Shown: positions 8,325-18,792 of the stretch, piece after piece
How the letters are laid out: each line of letters starts with the position of its first letter
How positions within the stretch are numbered: the stretch's first letter is position 1
NCBI GenBank assembly: GCA_046262355.1
Contig: JBHEMX010000066.1
Coordinates: 17,098 to 81,097, forward strand
Length of the DNA stretch: 64,000 nt
Reading direction: 5' to 3'
From: DATADD01 sp046262355
GTDB taxonomy: Bacteria > Actinomycetota > CADDZG01 > WHSQ01
Translations under genes and position numbers: made by a program
The notes under the pieces: model-generated
Told to the model about the DNA's origin: nothing
Database searches by the model: none
Seen by the model: the letters and a program-made list of their open reading frames with translations, nothing else

Positions 8325-9335
8325 ATGAACGTCGTCCATGCGAGCGGCTCCCCGCGCGCCCTCGGGCGCGCCCAGGGCGAGGCGTTCGCGGACGGGATCC
8401 ATTCGGCCTGCGACTTCTATCGCGCTCTCGCCGCGTCCCTGGACGGCGACTTCGACGCCATGGGTGCCCGCGGGCGGGCCTACCTGGACGCGGCGCGACC
8501 GCTCCTTCCCGAGCTCGTCCAGGAACTCCAGGGCGTCGTCGAGGGCGCCGGCATCTCGCTCGATGAGGGGCTCGCGCTCAACTGCCTCGAGGAGGTCTGG
8601 GACGTCGACTCCTGCACGACGATCGTGCACGACCGCTTCTTCATCCACGCGGAGCAGTGGTACGCGGGACACACAGGGATCGGCGTCGTCGTTGCGGAGC
8701 CCGAGGACGGCCCCGCCTTCGTCTCGCCCACATGCGCCGGCTTCCTCCCGTCGGTCGGAATGAGCGCAGCGGGGTTCGCGCAGGGCATCGACTCCGTGAG
8801 CGCAACGGACGAGCGCGTGGGCATACCGCGCGTGTTCGTGTCCCGCCTCGCGCTCGGGGCCCCCGGGCTCGCGGCAGCGGTCGCGGCCGCGTGCACCAAG
8901 GGGCGCGCCGGAGGCTACGCCCACGTGCTTGCGTCGATCGATCGTCGGGTCGTGGTCGAGACGAGCGCCACGCGGCACGAGGTCTCAGACGGTGGGAGCG
9001 CGCACACCAATCACTATCTGTTGGGGTCGCTCGGCGCGGTCGCCACCGAGCCGCACGAGGGCTCGCGCGCGCGCCTCCGAAGGGCGAACGACCTCCTGCG
9101 CCGACGGCCGCCGGCGAGCCTCGAGGACTGCACGCAACTGCTGTCGGATCACGCCGGAGGGCCCGAGACGATATGCCTGCACGAGGAGGGCCCCGGTGCG
9201 AGCGCCACGGTCTTCGGCATGGCCTGCGATCTCCTCACGGGCCGGATGATCGTCTCCGACGGTCCGCCGTGCTCGAGCGCATGGGAGGAGCTCGCGGTGC
9301 CGGCATCGAGAGCCGCGGCGCGCCATGTGGGCTGA
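8325..9335 (+). CDS. C45-family autoproteolytic acyltransferase/amidohydrolase
   Basis: This 336-residue protein resembles the acyl-CoA:6-aminopenicillanate acyltransferase (peptidase C45, Ntn-hydrolase) family. Supporting features are the N-terminal GSPRALGRAQGEAFADGI segment, LNCLEEVWDVDSCTTIV and a later SAHTNHYL segment typical of this fold. Cys97, in DSC-TT, is the likely autoprocessing nucleophile; cleavage before it would give an alpha chain of about 96 residues. Members hydrolyse or transfer small amides, and many have unknown substrates. It is the first gene of a tight rightward operon (overlap of 11 bases with the creatininase-family gene). Confidence 0.8.
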   Translation: MNVVHASGSPRALGRAQGEAFADGIHSACDFYRALAASLDGDFDAMGARGRAYLDAARPLLPELVQELQGVVEGAGISLDEGLALNCLEEVWDVDSCTTIVHDRFFIHAEQWYAGHTGIGVVVAEPEDGPAFVSPTCAGFLPSVGMSAAGFAQGIDSVSATDERVGIPRVFVSRLALGAPGLAAAVAAACTKGRAGGYAHVLASIDRRVVVETSATRHEVSDGGSAHTNHYLLGSLGAVATEPHEGSRARLRRANDLLRRRPPASLEDCTQLLSDHAGGPETICLHEEGPGASATVFGMACDLLTGRMIVSDGPPCSSAWEELAVPASRAAARHVG

Positions 9336-10140
9336 GCCTCTCGAGTACGGCCGGCTGTCGTGGCCGGAGGTGGCGCGCGCCGCGGGGGAAGAGCGGATCT
9401 CCGTGGTGCCCATCGGCACGCTCGAGGACCATGGGCCGCATCTGCCGATCGACACCGACGTCACCCTGGTCGAGGCGATCTGTCGCGCCGCGGTCGAACG
9501 GCTCGGCAAAGAGGCGATGCTTCTCCCACCTATCGTCCACGGCTACTCGCCCCACCACATGGACTTCCCCGGAACCATCACGATCGGCTGGGACACGTTC
9601 TGCCGCTACTGCACCGACGTCGCGACGTCGCTCGTGCGGCACGGCTTCAAGCGCGTGCTGCTCGTGAACGGCCACGGCTCGAACCAGAACCTCGTAGAGA
9701 TGGCCGCGCGCCTCGCGGTCGTCCAACTCCCCGAGTCGCTGGTGGCGGCGTGCTTCTACCTCTCTGGTCCCGCCGCCGCGCGCGTTATCGAGGAGACGCG
9801 CGACTCCGGTCGCGGAGGCATGGCGCACGCATGTGAGCTCGAAACGTCCCTGTACCTCCATATCGCGCCCGAAGCCGTAGACATGACCAAGGCCGTGGAC
9901 GAGCGCGGTTTTCCCGAGCAGGAGCACATGTGGATGGACTGGTCCGATGGACCGCTCAAGGTCATGCCTTGGTGGTCGTCGTTCTCCGACTCCGGAGTGC
10001 AAGGCGACGCGACCAAGGCGACGGCGGCCAAAGGCGCCAAGCTGTTCGACGCCGCGGTCACGGAGATCGCCGGCTTCGCGCGCGACCTGCGCGCCACGCC
10101 GCTGCCGAAGAGGAAGGACCACCATGGCGATCAAAGCTAA
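9325..10140 (+). CDS. Creatininase-family amidohydrolase
   Basis: The 271-residue product carries the family metal-site motif GTLEDHGPHLPIDTD (E34, H36 and D45 as likely ligands), a LLVNGHGSNQN segment and HACELETS supplying a further glutamate. The family comprises zinc/manganese enzymes that open cyclic amides (creatininase) or cleave small amides in pathways such as mycofactocin maturation (MftE); the true substrate here cannot be read from the sequence. It overlaps the preceding gene by 11 bases and the following one by 17, so the three hydrolases are translated as a unit. No mycofactocin genes are nearby. Confidence 0.85.
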   Translation: MWAEPLEYGRLSWPEVARAAGEERISVVPIGTLEDHGPHLPIDTDVTLVEAICRAAVERLGKEAMLLPPIVHGYSPHHMDFPGTITIGWDTFCRYCTDVATSLVRHGFKRVLLVNGHGSNQNLVEMAARLAVVQLPESLVAACFYLSGPAAARVIEETRDSGRGGMAHACELETSLYLHIAPEAVDMTKAVDERGFPEQEHMWMDWSDGPLKVMPWWSSFSDSGVQGDATKATAAKGAKLFDAAVTEIAGFARDLRATPLPKRKDHHGDQS

Positions 10141-11098
10141 GGCGCTGCCTCCCGGCGGAACCATCGGCGTGCTGGCGCCTGCGTCCCCGTACCACAACAG
10201 ATCCGACGTCCTGCGCGGCGTCGAGTGGTGGGAGCGCCAGGGCTACAAGGTCAAGCTCGCGGACGGCGTCTATGCACGCCATGCCTATGTCGCGGGAGAC
10301 CCCAAGCAGCGCGGCGACGACATCACCGGGATGTTCGCCGACCCGGACGTCGACATCGTCCAGTGTCTCCAGGGCGGTTACGGCTCTGCGCAGGCGATCC
10401 CCTACATCGACTTCGACGTCATCGCCGGCAACCCGAAGCCGTTCATCGGCTACTCCGACATCACTGCGCTGCACACGGCCATCCGTCACCAAACGGACCT
10501 CGTGACGTTCTACGGTCCGGGCCTCGCCGGCGTCGACGACCCCGACCGTACGAGCGACGGCCGCAGGTTCGTGCAGGAACGGTTGCTGCGAGCGCTGACG
10601 CGCACCGAGCCTCTCGGGGAGGTGCCGCGCAGGATCGGCGACGATTACGTGAGAGCCCTCGCACCCGGCAAGGTGTCGGGCGAGATGGTGGGCGGCTGCC
10701 TGTGGCTGCTGGGCCAGACGATCGGAACCCCTTGGCAGATCGATCTCGCGGGCAAGATCTTTTTCTTCGAGGACTACGACGCGCCGCCCTGGTACATCGA
10801 CGGGATCCTGAACCAGATGAAGCAGGCGGGCATGCTCGAAAAGGCGATCGGCGTCGTCGTGGGCGAGCTCGAGAAGTGCGACTGGCGCGAGTCGAGGCCG
10901 GAGTTCCCCCAGACGCTGTCCATCGAGGACGTGCTCGAGTCCTACGTGGAGCCCCTCGGCGTCCCGGCGCTCTACGGGTTACCGCTGGGGCACGGCGACT
11001 CGCTCGCCACGACGCCTCTCGGCGTGGCCGTGACGCTCGATGCCGACGAGCGCCGGCTCACGATCGACGAGGCCGCGCTCACCTCGGGCGCGACCTAG
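10124..11098 (+). CDS. S66-family LD-carboxypeptidase (MccF-like)
   Basis: This 324-residue protein has the serine-peptidase S66 fold. The nucleophile is Ser111 in FIGYSDIT; E216 (FFFEDYD) and H290 (GLPLGHGDS) complete the expected Ser-Glu-His triad. Family members release D-alanine from murein tetrapeptides or inactivate peptide-nucleotide antibiotics (MccF). The start is the ATG at 10124, preceded by AGGAAGG and lying inside the creatininase-family gene; a longer frame upstream is not needed. It closes the three-gene amide-hydrolase operon. It faces the oxidoreductase gene at 11107 tail to tail with an 8-base gap. Confidence 0.9.
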   Translation: MAIKAKALPPGGTIGVLAPASPYHNRSDVLRGVEWWERQGYKVKLADGVYARHAYVAGDPKQRGDDITGMFADPDVDIVQCLQGGYGSAQAIPYIDFDVIAGNPKPFIGYSDITALHTAIRHQTDLVTFYGPGLAGVDDPDRTSDGRRFVQERLLRALTRTEPLGEVPRRIGDDYVRALAPGKVSGEMVGGCLWLLGQTIGTPWQIDLAGKIFFFEDYDAPPWYIDGILNQMKQAGMLEKAIGVVVGELEKCDWRESRPEFPQTLSIEDVLESYVEPLGVPALYGLPLGHGDSLATTPLGVAVTLDADERRLTIDEAALTSGAT

Positions 11099-11106
11099 AT
11101 ACCCCA

Positions 11107-12741
11107 TCAAGTCTCTGAGCGGCGGGTCAGTCGTCGGCGCCGCGCGCGACGCCTCAGGTCGCGCGCGACCACGCGCGCGGCGTTGTATCCCGGCGCGCCC
11201 ATCACGCCTCCACCGGGATGCGTTCCCGACGCGCATAGATACAGGCCGTCGAGCGGGGTGGCATAGCCACTGGCTCGCGCCGCGGGCCTGAAGGTGAACA
11301 TCTGGTCGAGCGACATCTCGCCGTGAAAGATGTTTCCCCCGATGAGTCCGAAGCGCTCCTCGAGGTCGACGGGCGTGAGGACCTCGCGGTGTATGACGCT
11401 GTCGGAGAAGCCCGGCGCGTACCTCGAGATCGTCTCGATCACGCGGTCGCCGAAGGTCTCGCGTTGGTCTTCCCATGTCCCTTCGGCAAGGTCGTAGGGC
11501 GCGTACTGCACGAACGCCGTGAGCACGTGCTTGCCCTCGGGAGCAAGCGTCGGATCCTTGGTCGTCGGGATGACGCAATCGACCATGGGCTCGCGCGCCG
11601 GACGGCCGTACTTGGCGTCGTCCCATGCTCGCTCCAGGTACTCGATGCTCGGGGTGATCACGAACTCGGGGTGCTGAGGCCCCGGCTCGCGCCCCGGCAT
11701 CGCGCTGAGATCGGGGAGCTCGGAGATCGCCATGTTGACCTTCACCGTGGAGCCGCGCGTCCTGTAGTGGCCCACCTCTTCGAGGAGTTCTGCGGGAAGC
11801 GCCCGACGCTCCACCAACGACAAGAAGGTCGTCACCGGATGCGTCGCCGAGACGACGGCTCGGGCGCGCAAGGTCGTGCCGTCGACGAGCGTGACGGAGC
11901 GCGCCCGTCCCTCGCTCACATCGATCGAAGCCACCTCGGCCCCGGTGCGCACGTTCACGCCCACGCTGCGCGCCGACGATGCGATCGCCTCCGACAGTCC
12001 CCCCATGCCTCCGCGCACGAATCCCCATGCCCCTCTGAACCCGGCCACCTCGCCGATGCGATGATGCAGCAACACGTAGGCCGAACCGGGGCTCTTGGGT
12101 CCGCCCCATGACCCGATGGTTCCCCCGAACCCGACGGCGCCCTTGATCGACTCGTGCTCGAAGTACTCGTCGAGGAAGTCCGAGACCGACATCGTCATGA
12201 GGTCCACGACGCGCGCCAGCTTGTCGCGCCGGCGACCGACGTAGGCGCCGAGCGCCAAGGCCTCCTTGATGTCTGTGGTCGATCGCAGCGACAACGACGG
12301 CGGCGCCTTGAGCAGCAGCGGCCGCACGAGGGTCGCCAGCTCGGACATCGTGTCGCTGTAGCGGATGAAAGCGTCCGCGTCCCGGCGCGAGAACTTGGCG
12401 ATCTCCTCGCGGGCGCGCCGGGGATCGTCCCACATGAGCAGTCCCCGTCCGTCCGGGAAGGGAGCGAAGTAGGCAGGGTCGAGGGGAAAGACGTGATAGC
12501 CGTGGCGCTCGAGGTCGAGGTCGCGCACGATCTGCGGCTGCATGAGGCTCACGACGTAGGACGCGGTGGACACTCGGTATCCCGGCCACAGCGCCTCGGT
12601 GACCGCGGCGCCGCCGAGCACGTCGCGCCGTTCCAGCACGGTCACGTCCAGCCCCGCACGACCCAGGTAGGCGGCACAGGTCAAACCGTTGTGGCCGCCG
12701 CCCACCACGATCGCATCTTGCACCCGCCCGCTGTCGTTCAT
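11107..12741 (-). CDS. FAD-dependent oxidoreductase, PYROXD2/phytoene-desaturase-like
   Basis: The 544-residue product has an N-terminal dinucleotide-binding fold (IVVGGGHNGL, residues 11-20). A phytoene-desaturase-like C-terminus includes the FAD-contacting stretch LYLCASGTHPGGGVMGAPG. Both are hallmarks of the CrtI/PYROXD2 branch of flavoproteins. The substrate is unknown; there are no carotenoid genes nearby, so carotenoid synthesis is not supported. The ATG at 12741 has GAGGTGG just before it and fits the family N-terminus; a longer frame to 12813 lacks similarity. It converges on the S66 gene. Confidence 0.82.
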   Translation of the reverse strand: MNDSGRVQDAIVVGGGHNGLTCAAYLGRAGLDVTVLERRDVLGGAAVTEALWPGYRVSTASYVVSLMQPQIVRDLDLERHGYHVFPLDPAYFAPFPDGRGLLMWDDPRRAREEIAKFSRRDADAFIRYSDTMSELATLVRPLLLKAPPSLSLRSTTDIKEALALGAYVGRRRDKLARVVDLMTMSVSDFLDEYFEHESIKGAVGFGGTIGSWGGPKSPGSAYVLLHHRIGEVAGFRGAWGFVRGGMGGLSEAIASSARSVGVNVRTGAEVASIDVSEGRARSVTLVDGTTLRARAVVSATHPVTTFLSLVERRALPAELLEEVGHYRTRGSTVKVNMAISELPDLSAMPGREPGPQHPEFVITPSIEYLERAWDDAKYGRPAREPMVDCVIPTTKDPTLAPEGKHVLTAFVQYAPYDLAEGTWEDQRETFGDRVIETISRYAPGFSDSVIHREVLTPVDLEERFGLIGGNIFHGEMSLDQMFTFRPAARASGYATPLDGLYLCASGTHPGGGVMGAPGYNAARVVARDLRRRARRRRLTRRSET

Positions 12742-12933
12742 CCCACCTCGATCAGACACATCCCATGCTTTCGAGGGCACGACGATAGGGCATGCGAACC
12801 TCCGGAAGGCCACACCCTCGGGGAACTCGTCCTCGGTCGGCTCACCTTCTCAAGCCATGGCGATCCGTTCCAAGCCCGAGAGGACGCGCGCGGTCGTCAG
12901 GCTCCTGCACTTGTTGTCTCGACGTTCTAAAGC

Positions 12934-13176
12934 TCAGACATTGCGACGGCGCGACCGCCTCTCGTCTTCACCCTCCTCGAGGGAATTACTCAGGCGATCG
13001 AGCAACGCTCGCACGAGCCCCACACGGTCGAGCAGTGACAGTAGGAGCCCCACGCCCCCTACGATCATCAGGATCAGTCCCGCGGTGGCGAGGTTGATGC
13101 CCGGAGGTGAGGTTTCCACAGCTAGGGCGAGGATCGCTCCCGTGATGATGAGGAGCTGGCTTACTCCTGTCTCCAT
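12934..13176 (-). CDS. Small two-segment membrane protein (DUF6458-like)
   Basis: This 80-residue protein begins METGVSQLLIITGAILALAV and has two hydrophobic segments (about residues 7-20 and 29-47) followed by a charged tail rich in E and R. This matches the general appearance of the DUF6458 family of small actinobacterial membrane proteins, whose role is unknown. The ATG at 13176 is preceded by GGAGGTGC, a strong ribosome-binding site, which is the main reason to call the gene. It lies alone between the oxidoreductase gene and the glycosyltransferase gene, in the same direction. Confidence 0.65.
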   Translation of the reverse strand: METGVSQLLIITGAILALAVETSPPGINLATAGLILMIVGGVGLLLSLLDRVGLVRALLDRLSNSLEEGEDERRSRRRNV

Positions 13177-13237
13177 GGCTCCGTTGCACCTCCGATCCGG
13201 GTAGTCACTGTTGTCTCGAGACGCCGATCCTCGGCCT

Positions 13238-14413
13238 TCAGGTCGCCACGACGCCACGGATGCCGACGTCCTCCGGGTCGCGGCGCCGGCCCTCGAGGCG
13301 CAGCTCGCCCTCAGCAAGGTGCCTTCTATCTTGAAGTCCTTGGTAGACGGATTCGTAAAGGGACGCCATAGTCGCGACCTCGAAATGGGCGACCGCATGC
13401 CTGCGGCAGGCGTGAGGGTCGATCGTCTCGGTTCTTCTCAGTGCCCCGGCCAACTCCCCAGGCCGCTCACAGACGTATCCAGTTACACCATCAACTATCA
13501 CTTCAGGAACCGACCCGTCTCTCAGCGCAACTACGGGTGTGCCACAAGCCATCGCCTCGACCATCACGATCCCAAAGGGCTCCGCCCATTGAATGGGGAA
13601 CAGGAGGCAGGAGGCGCGCGAGAGCAGTTGCTTCTTGCACTCGGTGTCGGCCTCACCGATCCACTCAACGTCGGCCGCCAACCTTGGGCGCACCTTCGTA
13701 TCGAAGTACTGTTTCTCTGCAGGCTCATTGCATTTTCCGGCCATGATGAGTCGCCGACCCGCTTGGCGAGCCGCGTCTATGGCGATGTCTGGGCCCTTCT
13801 CGGGGCTCATCCGACCAAGCCACAGTGCATAGTCGTCTTTCTTTTGTCGAAAGGGATACTCACTCGTTGGAATCGCATTGTGAATCGTCGCCATCCAGGG
13901 GAGATCGGGGCGCTGGTCTCGCTGAGCAGTGGAGATCGCGACCAGGGACACGGCGGTTCCGATCTCTGCATAGTAGTGCTCCAACTCACCGTTAACCGGC
14001 CCGTGAGCCGTCACGACCGTTGCACAGGACCGTGCGCGCGCCAAGAGAGGTCCTGCAAAGGAATGATCATGGACGACATCGAAGTGCACATCGTGAAGCA
14101 GACGGCTTGCGACACCCGCGTGAACGATCTCTGGTATGGATGTGCCGAGGTACTCACTTGGTGGACGCGTGTATGTCTGTATGAATCGAGCGCCGGTGTG
14201 GTTCTGGCCCGAGGCAACGAGGGTTACATCGTGCCCTCGTTTCACCAGCTCTTCTACCAGCCAGTAGCACATCCACTCGATGCCGCCATAACCTCGAGGA
14301 GGGAGCTCGAACCACGGCGGCGCGATCATCGCGATGCGTAATGATTCTCTTGTCGAGATTGAACGGTCGTCGCCGGCGCTCGTCGGCCTCGTCACAACGT
14401 CACTTTCATCCAT
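13238..14413 (-). CDS. GT4-family glycosyltransferase
   Basis: The roughly 391-residue product is a GT-B glycosyltransferase. It has the N-terminal PPRGYGGIEWMCYWLVEEL donor/acceptor loop and, in the C-terminal domain, LWLGRMSPEKGPDIAI and the nucleotide-sugar EX7E motif (EPFGIVMVE). It probably transfers a sugar to a surface glycan, but acceptor and donor are not deducible. Base composition and codon use are visibly less GC-rich than in neighbours, suggesting recent acquisition. No ribosome-binding site is evident at the ATG at 14413, so the start is uncertain (14497 and positions closer to LRIAMIAPP are alternatives). Confidence 0.82.
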   Translation of the reverse strand: MDESDVVTRPTSAGDDRSISTRESLRIAMIAPPWFELPPRGYGGIEWMCYWLVEELVKRGHDVTLVASGQNHTGARFIQTYTRPPSEYLGTSIPEIVHAGVASRLLHDVHFDVVHDHSFAGPLLARARSCATVVTAHGPVNGELEHYYAEIGTAVSLVAISTAQRDQRPDLPWMATIHNAIPTSEYPFRQKKDDYALWLGRMSPEKGPDIAIDAARQAGRRLIMAGKCNEPAEKQYFDTKVRPRLAADVEWIGEADTECKKQLLSRASCLLFPIQWAEPFGIVMVEAMACGTPVVALRDGSVPEVIVDGVTGYVCERPGELAGALRRTETIDPHACRRHAVAHFEVATMASLYESVYQGLQDRRHLAEGELRLEGRRRDPEDVGIRGVVAT

Positions 14414-14813
14414 GTGATCGAACACCGCAGTCGAGCGTCTCCTCGTTCGGGGCATCGGCAGGCAGAGCCGACGACCAACAGAACCTAGGCGCGACACTCA
14501 ACGTGGCTGGGGAGCGTTGCGACCCGCCAACTTGGTCGTACACGACGCTTGAAACACCTCGGGAGAATTGTCGACGGTACCGGTGGCGCTTCCAATCACC
14601 GGATCGAGGGATTGTTTTCACTCGAGCGGGTAGGCGGCATGAACCGCACCGGAGCTGCCCCGCGCGTCCTTTGGTCGTCCACCCACGTCCAGGGTGGGCA
14701 GCAAGCAGCCCACTGAGGGCCCGTCGGCAGGCGGCTTGCGCCGTCTCGGAGCGCTCGTATATCAAGGCGCCACCCGATCGGGCGACGAAAGACCGAGGAA
14801 AGGACCGAGCCGC
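14414..14813. other. Intergenic region between glycosyltransferase and CocE-like genes
   Basis: About 400 bases separate these divergent genes. No ORF here shows coding character. The left half shares the lower GC of the glycosyltransferase gene, so a transferred segment may extend to about 14640. A hairpin with stem CCACCC/GGGTGG lies at 14679-14697. The right end contains the ribosome-binding region of the CocE-like gene (GAGGAAAGGACC). Confidence 0.45.
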
Positions 14814-16781
14814 ATGCCGGAAAGCAACATCTGGATACCGATGCCCGACGGCGTGAGACTCGCCGCCACGCTCTATCTCCCCGAGGGCGATGCGCCCCAG
14901 CCCGCGATCCTCGAGGCGCTTCCCTATCGCAAAGACGACGTGACCGCGTACGACACGCCCGAGTACCGGCGCCTGCGCGACGAGGGCGACTACGCCGTTT
15001 GTCGCGTCGATCTGCGCGGCACGGGGTCATCCGAAGGCATCGCCGCCGACGAGTACCCGGCCCAGGAGCAACGGGACATGTGCGACGTCATAGCGTGGCT
15101 TGCCGAGCGAGAATGGTGCACCGGCAACGTCGGGATGTACGGCGCGTCGTACTCCGGGTTCAACTCGCTGCAGGTGGCGATGGAGCGACCGCCCGCGCTC
15201 AAGGCGATCATCCCGATGTACGCGACCGACGACCGTTACACGGACGACGTGCACTATTTCGGAGGCGTCCGGCGCGCCCTCGACCTCGTCGACTACCCGC
15301 TCTACATGGTCGCCATGAATGCGCTCCCACCGGTGCCGGCGATCGCCGGAGAGTCATGGAGAGCGCTGTGGGAGCGGCGCGTGGAGGAGTTGGAGCCGTG
15401 GCTCCTGCGCTGGCTCGAGGAGCCGCTCGACGGGCCCTACTGGAGACATGGATCGCTGCGTCCCCACTACGAGCGCATCCGGTGCGCCACGATGATCATC
15501 GGCGGGTGGGCCGACGGCTACCGCAACGCGACCCTCCGGGTCTTCGAGAGGCTTCGATGCCCCAAGAAGCTGCTGCTCGGCCCCTGGGCGCACACGTCGA
15601 CCGAGACCTCGATCCCCGGACCGCGCGCCGACGTGGTGCCGGAGATGATCAGGTGGTGGGACCGCTGGCTGCGCGACGACCGCAACGGCGTCGACGAGGA
15701 GCCGGGCATCACCGTGTTCGTGCGCCGCTCCACTCCCCCCGCGAGCGACACAGACTCGATGCGCGGGGAGTTCCGCCACGAGCCGGTGTGGCCGCCGGAG
15801 CGCGGGTTCGAGCAGGGCCTTGCCCTCGCCGATGCTCACGTCAGCCGCCCCTCGAACAGGGGGCGCGACGACCTCGTGGTGCGAGGCGACGTCGGAGCCA
15901 CTGCCTCCATGTGGTGTGCCGGGGCGCAGCCTTTCGGGCTTCCGTTCGATCAGCGCGCCGACGAAGCGTTCTCGCTGACCTACGACTGGGGCCCGCTCCC
16001 AGAGCAGCTGGAGGTGCTCGGCTATCCCTGCGTCGAGCTGGCGGTGGCCTCCAGCGCGCCCGTCGCGAGCGTGTCCGTGAAGCTCTGCGACGTCTTTCAG
16101 GACGGAAGCTCGGCGCTCGTCTCCCGCGGCGTGCTCAACCTGACCCACCGCGACTCCCACGCCGAGCCGCAGCGACTGGAGCCGGGACGCTTGTACACCG
16201 TCACCATCGAGCTCGACGCCACCTCGTGGGTCTTCGAGCCGGGCCACCGCCTCCGGCTCGACGTCGCGGGCACGGACTGGCCCAACCTATGGCCTCCGCC
16301 GGAGGCGATGACGTTGTCGGTAGAGCGAAGCTCCTCGCGCCTCGTGCTGCCGCGCGTGACGGGCGCCGTCGCAGAGGCCCGGCCGGCGTCGCTTCATCCT
16401 GCCAGACCGCGCCCGGCGCGCGCGCCGCACCGCGACGATCCGCCCGCCGTGTGGCGCATCGAGACCGACGTCGTGAACAAGGAGCGCCGGGTGACCATCG
16501 ATCACGGCGGCGACACGGATCTCGACATCGGCGGCCACCTGACCGAGCACTACTTCGGGGTCGCCGGAGTGTCTCCCGACGATCCCGGCAACGCGTACGT
16601 TCTGGGGCGCTCGAGCTTCGCCTTGCGCTGGCCCGACGTCGAGGTACGAACCGAGTCCCGGGTGACGCTGCGAAGCGACGCCCATAGCTTCTACCTCACG
16701 CTCGATCTCGACGTGCAGGAGGACGACGTCTTGCGCTGGTCCCGCCGCTGGGAGCGGAGCTACGCGCGCGACTTCGCCTGA
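14814..16781 (+). CDS. CocE/NonD-family hydrolase (X-Pro dipeptidyl-peptidase S15-like)
   Basis: The 655-residue protein has the alpha/beta-hydrolase domain of the CocE/NonD family: PYRKDD, DLRGTGSSEG and the nucleophile elbow GMYGASYSGF with Ser112. A C-terminal jelly-roll domain (from about residue 360) contains WVFEPGHRLRLDVAGTDWPN. Family members cleave amide or ester bonds (X-Pro peptides, cocaine, cephalosporin side chains). The ATG at 14814, with GAGGAAAGG upstream, gives the typical N-terminus IWIPMPDGVRLAATLYLPEG. It faces the peptide-transporter operon and overlaps its last gene by 22 bases tail to tail. Confidence 0.85.
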   Translation: MPESNIWIPMPDGVRLAATLYLPEGDAPQPAILEALPYRKDDVTAYDTPEYRRLRDEGDYAVCRVDLRGTGSSEGIAADEYPAQEQRDMCDVIAWLAEREWCTGNVGMYGASYSGFNSLQVAMERPPALKAIIPMYATDDRYTDDVHYFGGVRRALDLVDYPLYMVAMNALPPVPAIAGESWRALWERRVEELEPWLLRWLEEPLDGPYWRHGSLRPHYERIRCATMIIGGWADGYRNATLRVFERLRCPKKLLLGPWAHTSTETSIPGPRADVVPEMIRWWDRWLRDDRNGVDEEPGITVFVRRSTPPASDTDSMRGEFRHEPVWPPERGFEQGLALADAHVSRPSNRGRDDLVVRGDVGATASMWCAGAQPFGLPFDQRADEAFSLTYDWGPLPEQLEVLGYPCVELAVASSAPVASVSVKLCDVFQDGSSALVSRGVLNLTHRDSHAEPQRLEPGRLYTVTIELDATSWVFEPGHRLRLDVAGTDWPNLWPPPEAMTLSVERSSSRLVLPRVTGAVAEARPASLHPARPRPARAPHRDDPPAVWRIETDVVNKERRVTIDHGGDTDLDIGGHLTEHYFGVAGVSPDDPGNAYVLGRSSFALRWPDVEVRTESRVTLRSDAHSFYLTLDLDVQEDDVLRWSRRWERSYARDFA

Positions 16782-17808
16782 AGATGGACGCGCGCGGCGA
16801 GATGGCAGGCCGCGAGGTGCCCCGGCCTCAGCTCCATGAGCGCCAGATCCTCGTGGCGGCACGCGTCCTCCACTCCCGCGTCACGGGCGCGACCCGCCAC
16901 CGCCGCCGGGCAACGAGGGTGGAACCGGCAGCCCTCGGGGATGTTCGTCGGGTCGGGCGGCTCTCCCGCCAGGACCGGCCGCTCGAGACCCCCAGCCTCG
17001 GGAACGATGTCGAGCAGCGCCCTCGTGTAAGGGTGCAGCGGCCGCGTCAGAACCTCCTCGGCAGGACCTATCTCGACGATGCGCCCGAGATACATCACCG
17101 CGACGCGATCGGCGATCGTCCACGCCAGACCGAGATCGTGTGTGACGACCAGGATCGCCAGGCCCAGCTCGTCGCGCAGCTTCAGGAGCAGTTGCAAGAT
17201 CTCGCCCCGCACGGATGCGTCGAGCATCGACACCGGCTCGTCGGCGACGAGAAGTTGCGGATCAAGCGCGAGGGCACCGGCGATCACGACGCGCTGGCGC
17301 TGACCGCCGGAGACCTCATGCGGATAGAGGAGGAAGAAACGGCGCGCCGGCCGCAGCCCGGCGCGCGTCAGAGCCTGGGCGACCCGCTCCTCTTCGTCGC
17401 CGGGAAGCTTGTGGATGCGAAGCCCCTCGGCGACGGACTCGTAGATCGTCTGGCGCGGGTTGAGCGCTCCGGTGGGATCCTGGAAGATCATCTGCACCTT
17501 GCGCCGGTAGGCGCGCAGGTTGCGCCCTACCGGCCGCCCCCTGTAGCGGACCTCGCCCCGGCGCGGCCGCTCGAGTCCCATGATCGTGCGCGCGAGGGTC
17601 GTCTTTCCGCAGCCCGACTCGCCGGCGAGGGCGAGGACCTCGCCCTGTCTCATCTCGAGCGAGACGCCGTCCACGGCGCGCGCGGCGGGCGCCCGGCCGC
17701 CGGCAAGGCCGGCCATGAGCCCGGTGCGTCCGGCAAAGGTCACGTGCACGTCTTCGACCTCGAGGAGGACCTCGTCTGCGCGCCACTCGGACGCCTGGTG
17801 GGTCGCGG

Positions 17809-17812
<4 letters not shown>
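16760..17812 (-). CDS. Oligopeptide ABC transporter ATP-binding protein (OppF/DppF type)
   Basis: This 350-residue ATPase energises import of peptides or related solutes. Walker A is GESGCGKTT, the signature is VSGGQRQR and Walker B is LLVADEPVSMLDAS, followed by the H-loop VVTHD. The C-terminal oligopeptide/dipeptide extension carries cysteines in CRFHPRCP and CRHEDL that may bind an Fe-S cluster in this family. The ATG at 17812 overlaps the upstream ATPase stop as ATGA. It is the last gene of a five-gene importer operon (binding protein, two permeases, two ATPases). Confidence 0.93.

Positions 17813-18788
<976 letters not shown>

Positions 18789-18792
<4 letters not shown>

Noticed and set aside
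8240..8330. Repeated CGATCGATCG near 8270 as a replication-origin or methylation cluster
   Set aside because: Only a short run is present, no DnaA-box cluster or dnaA/dnaN genes are nearby, and the region is a normal divergent promoter space.
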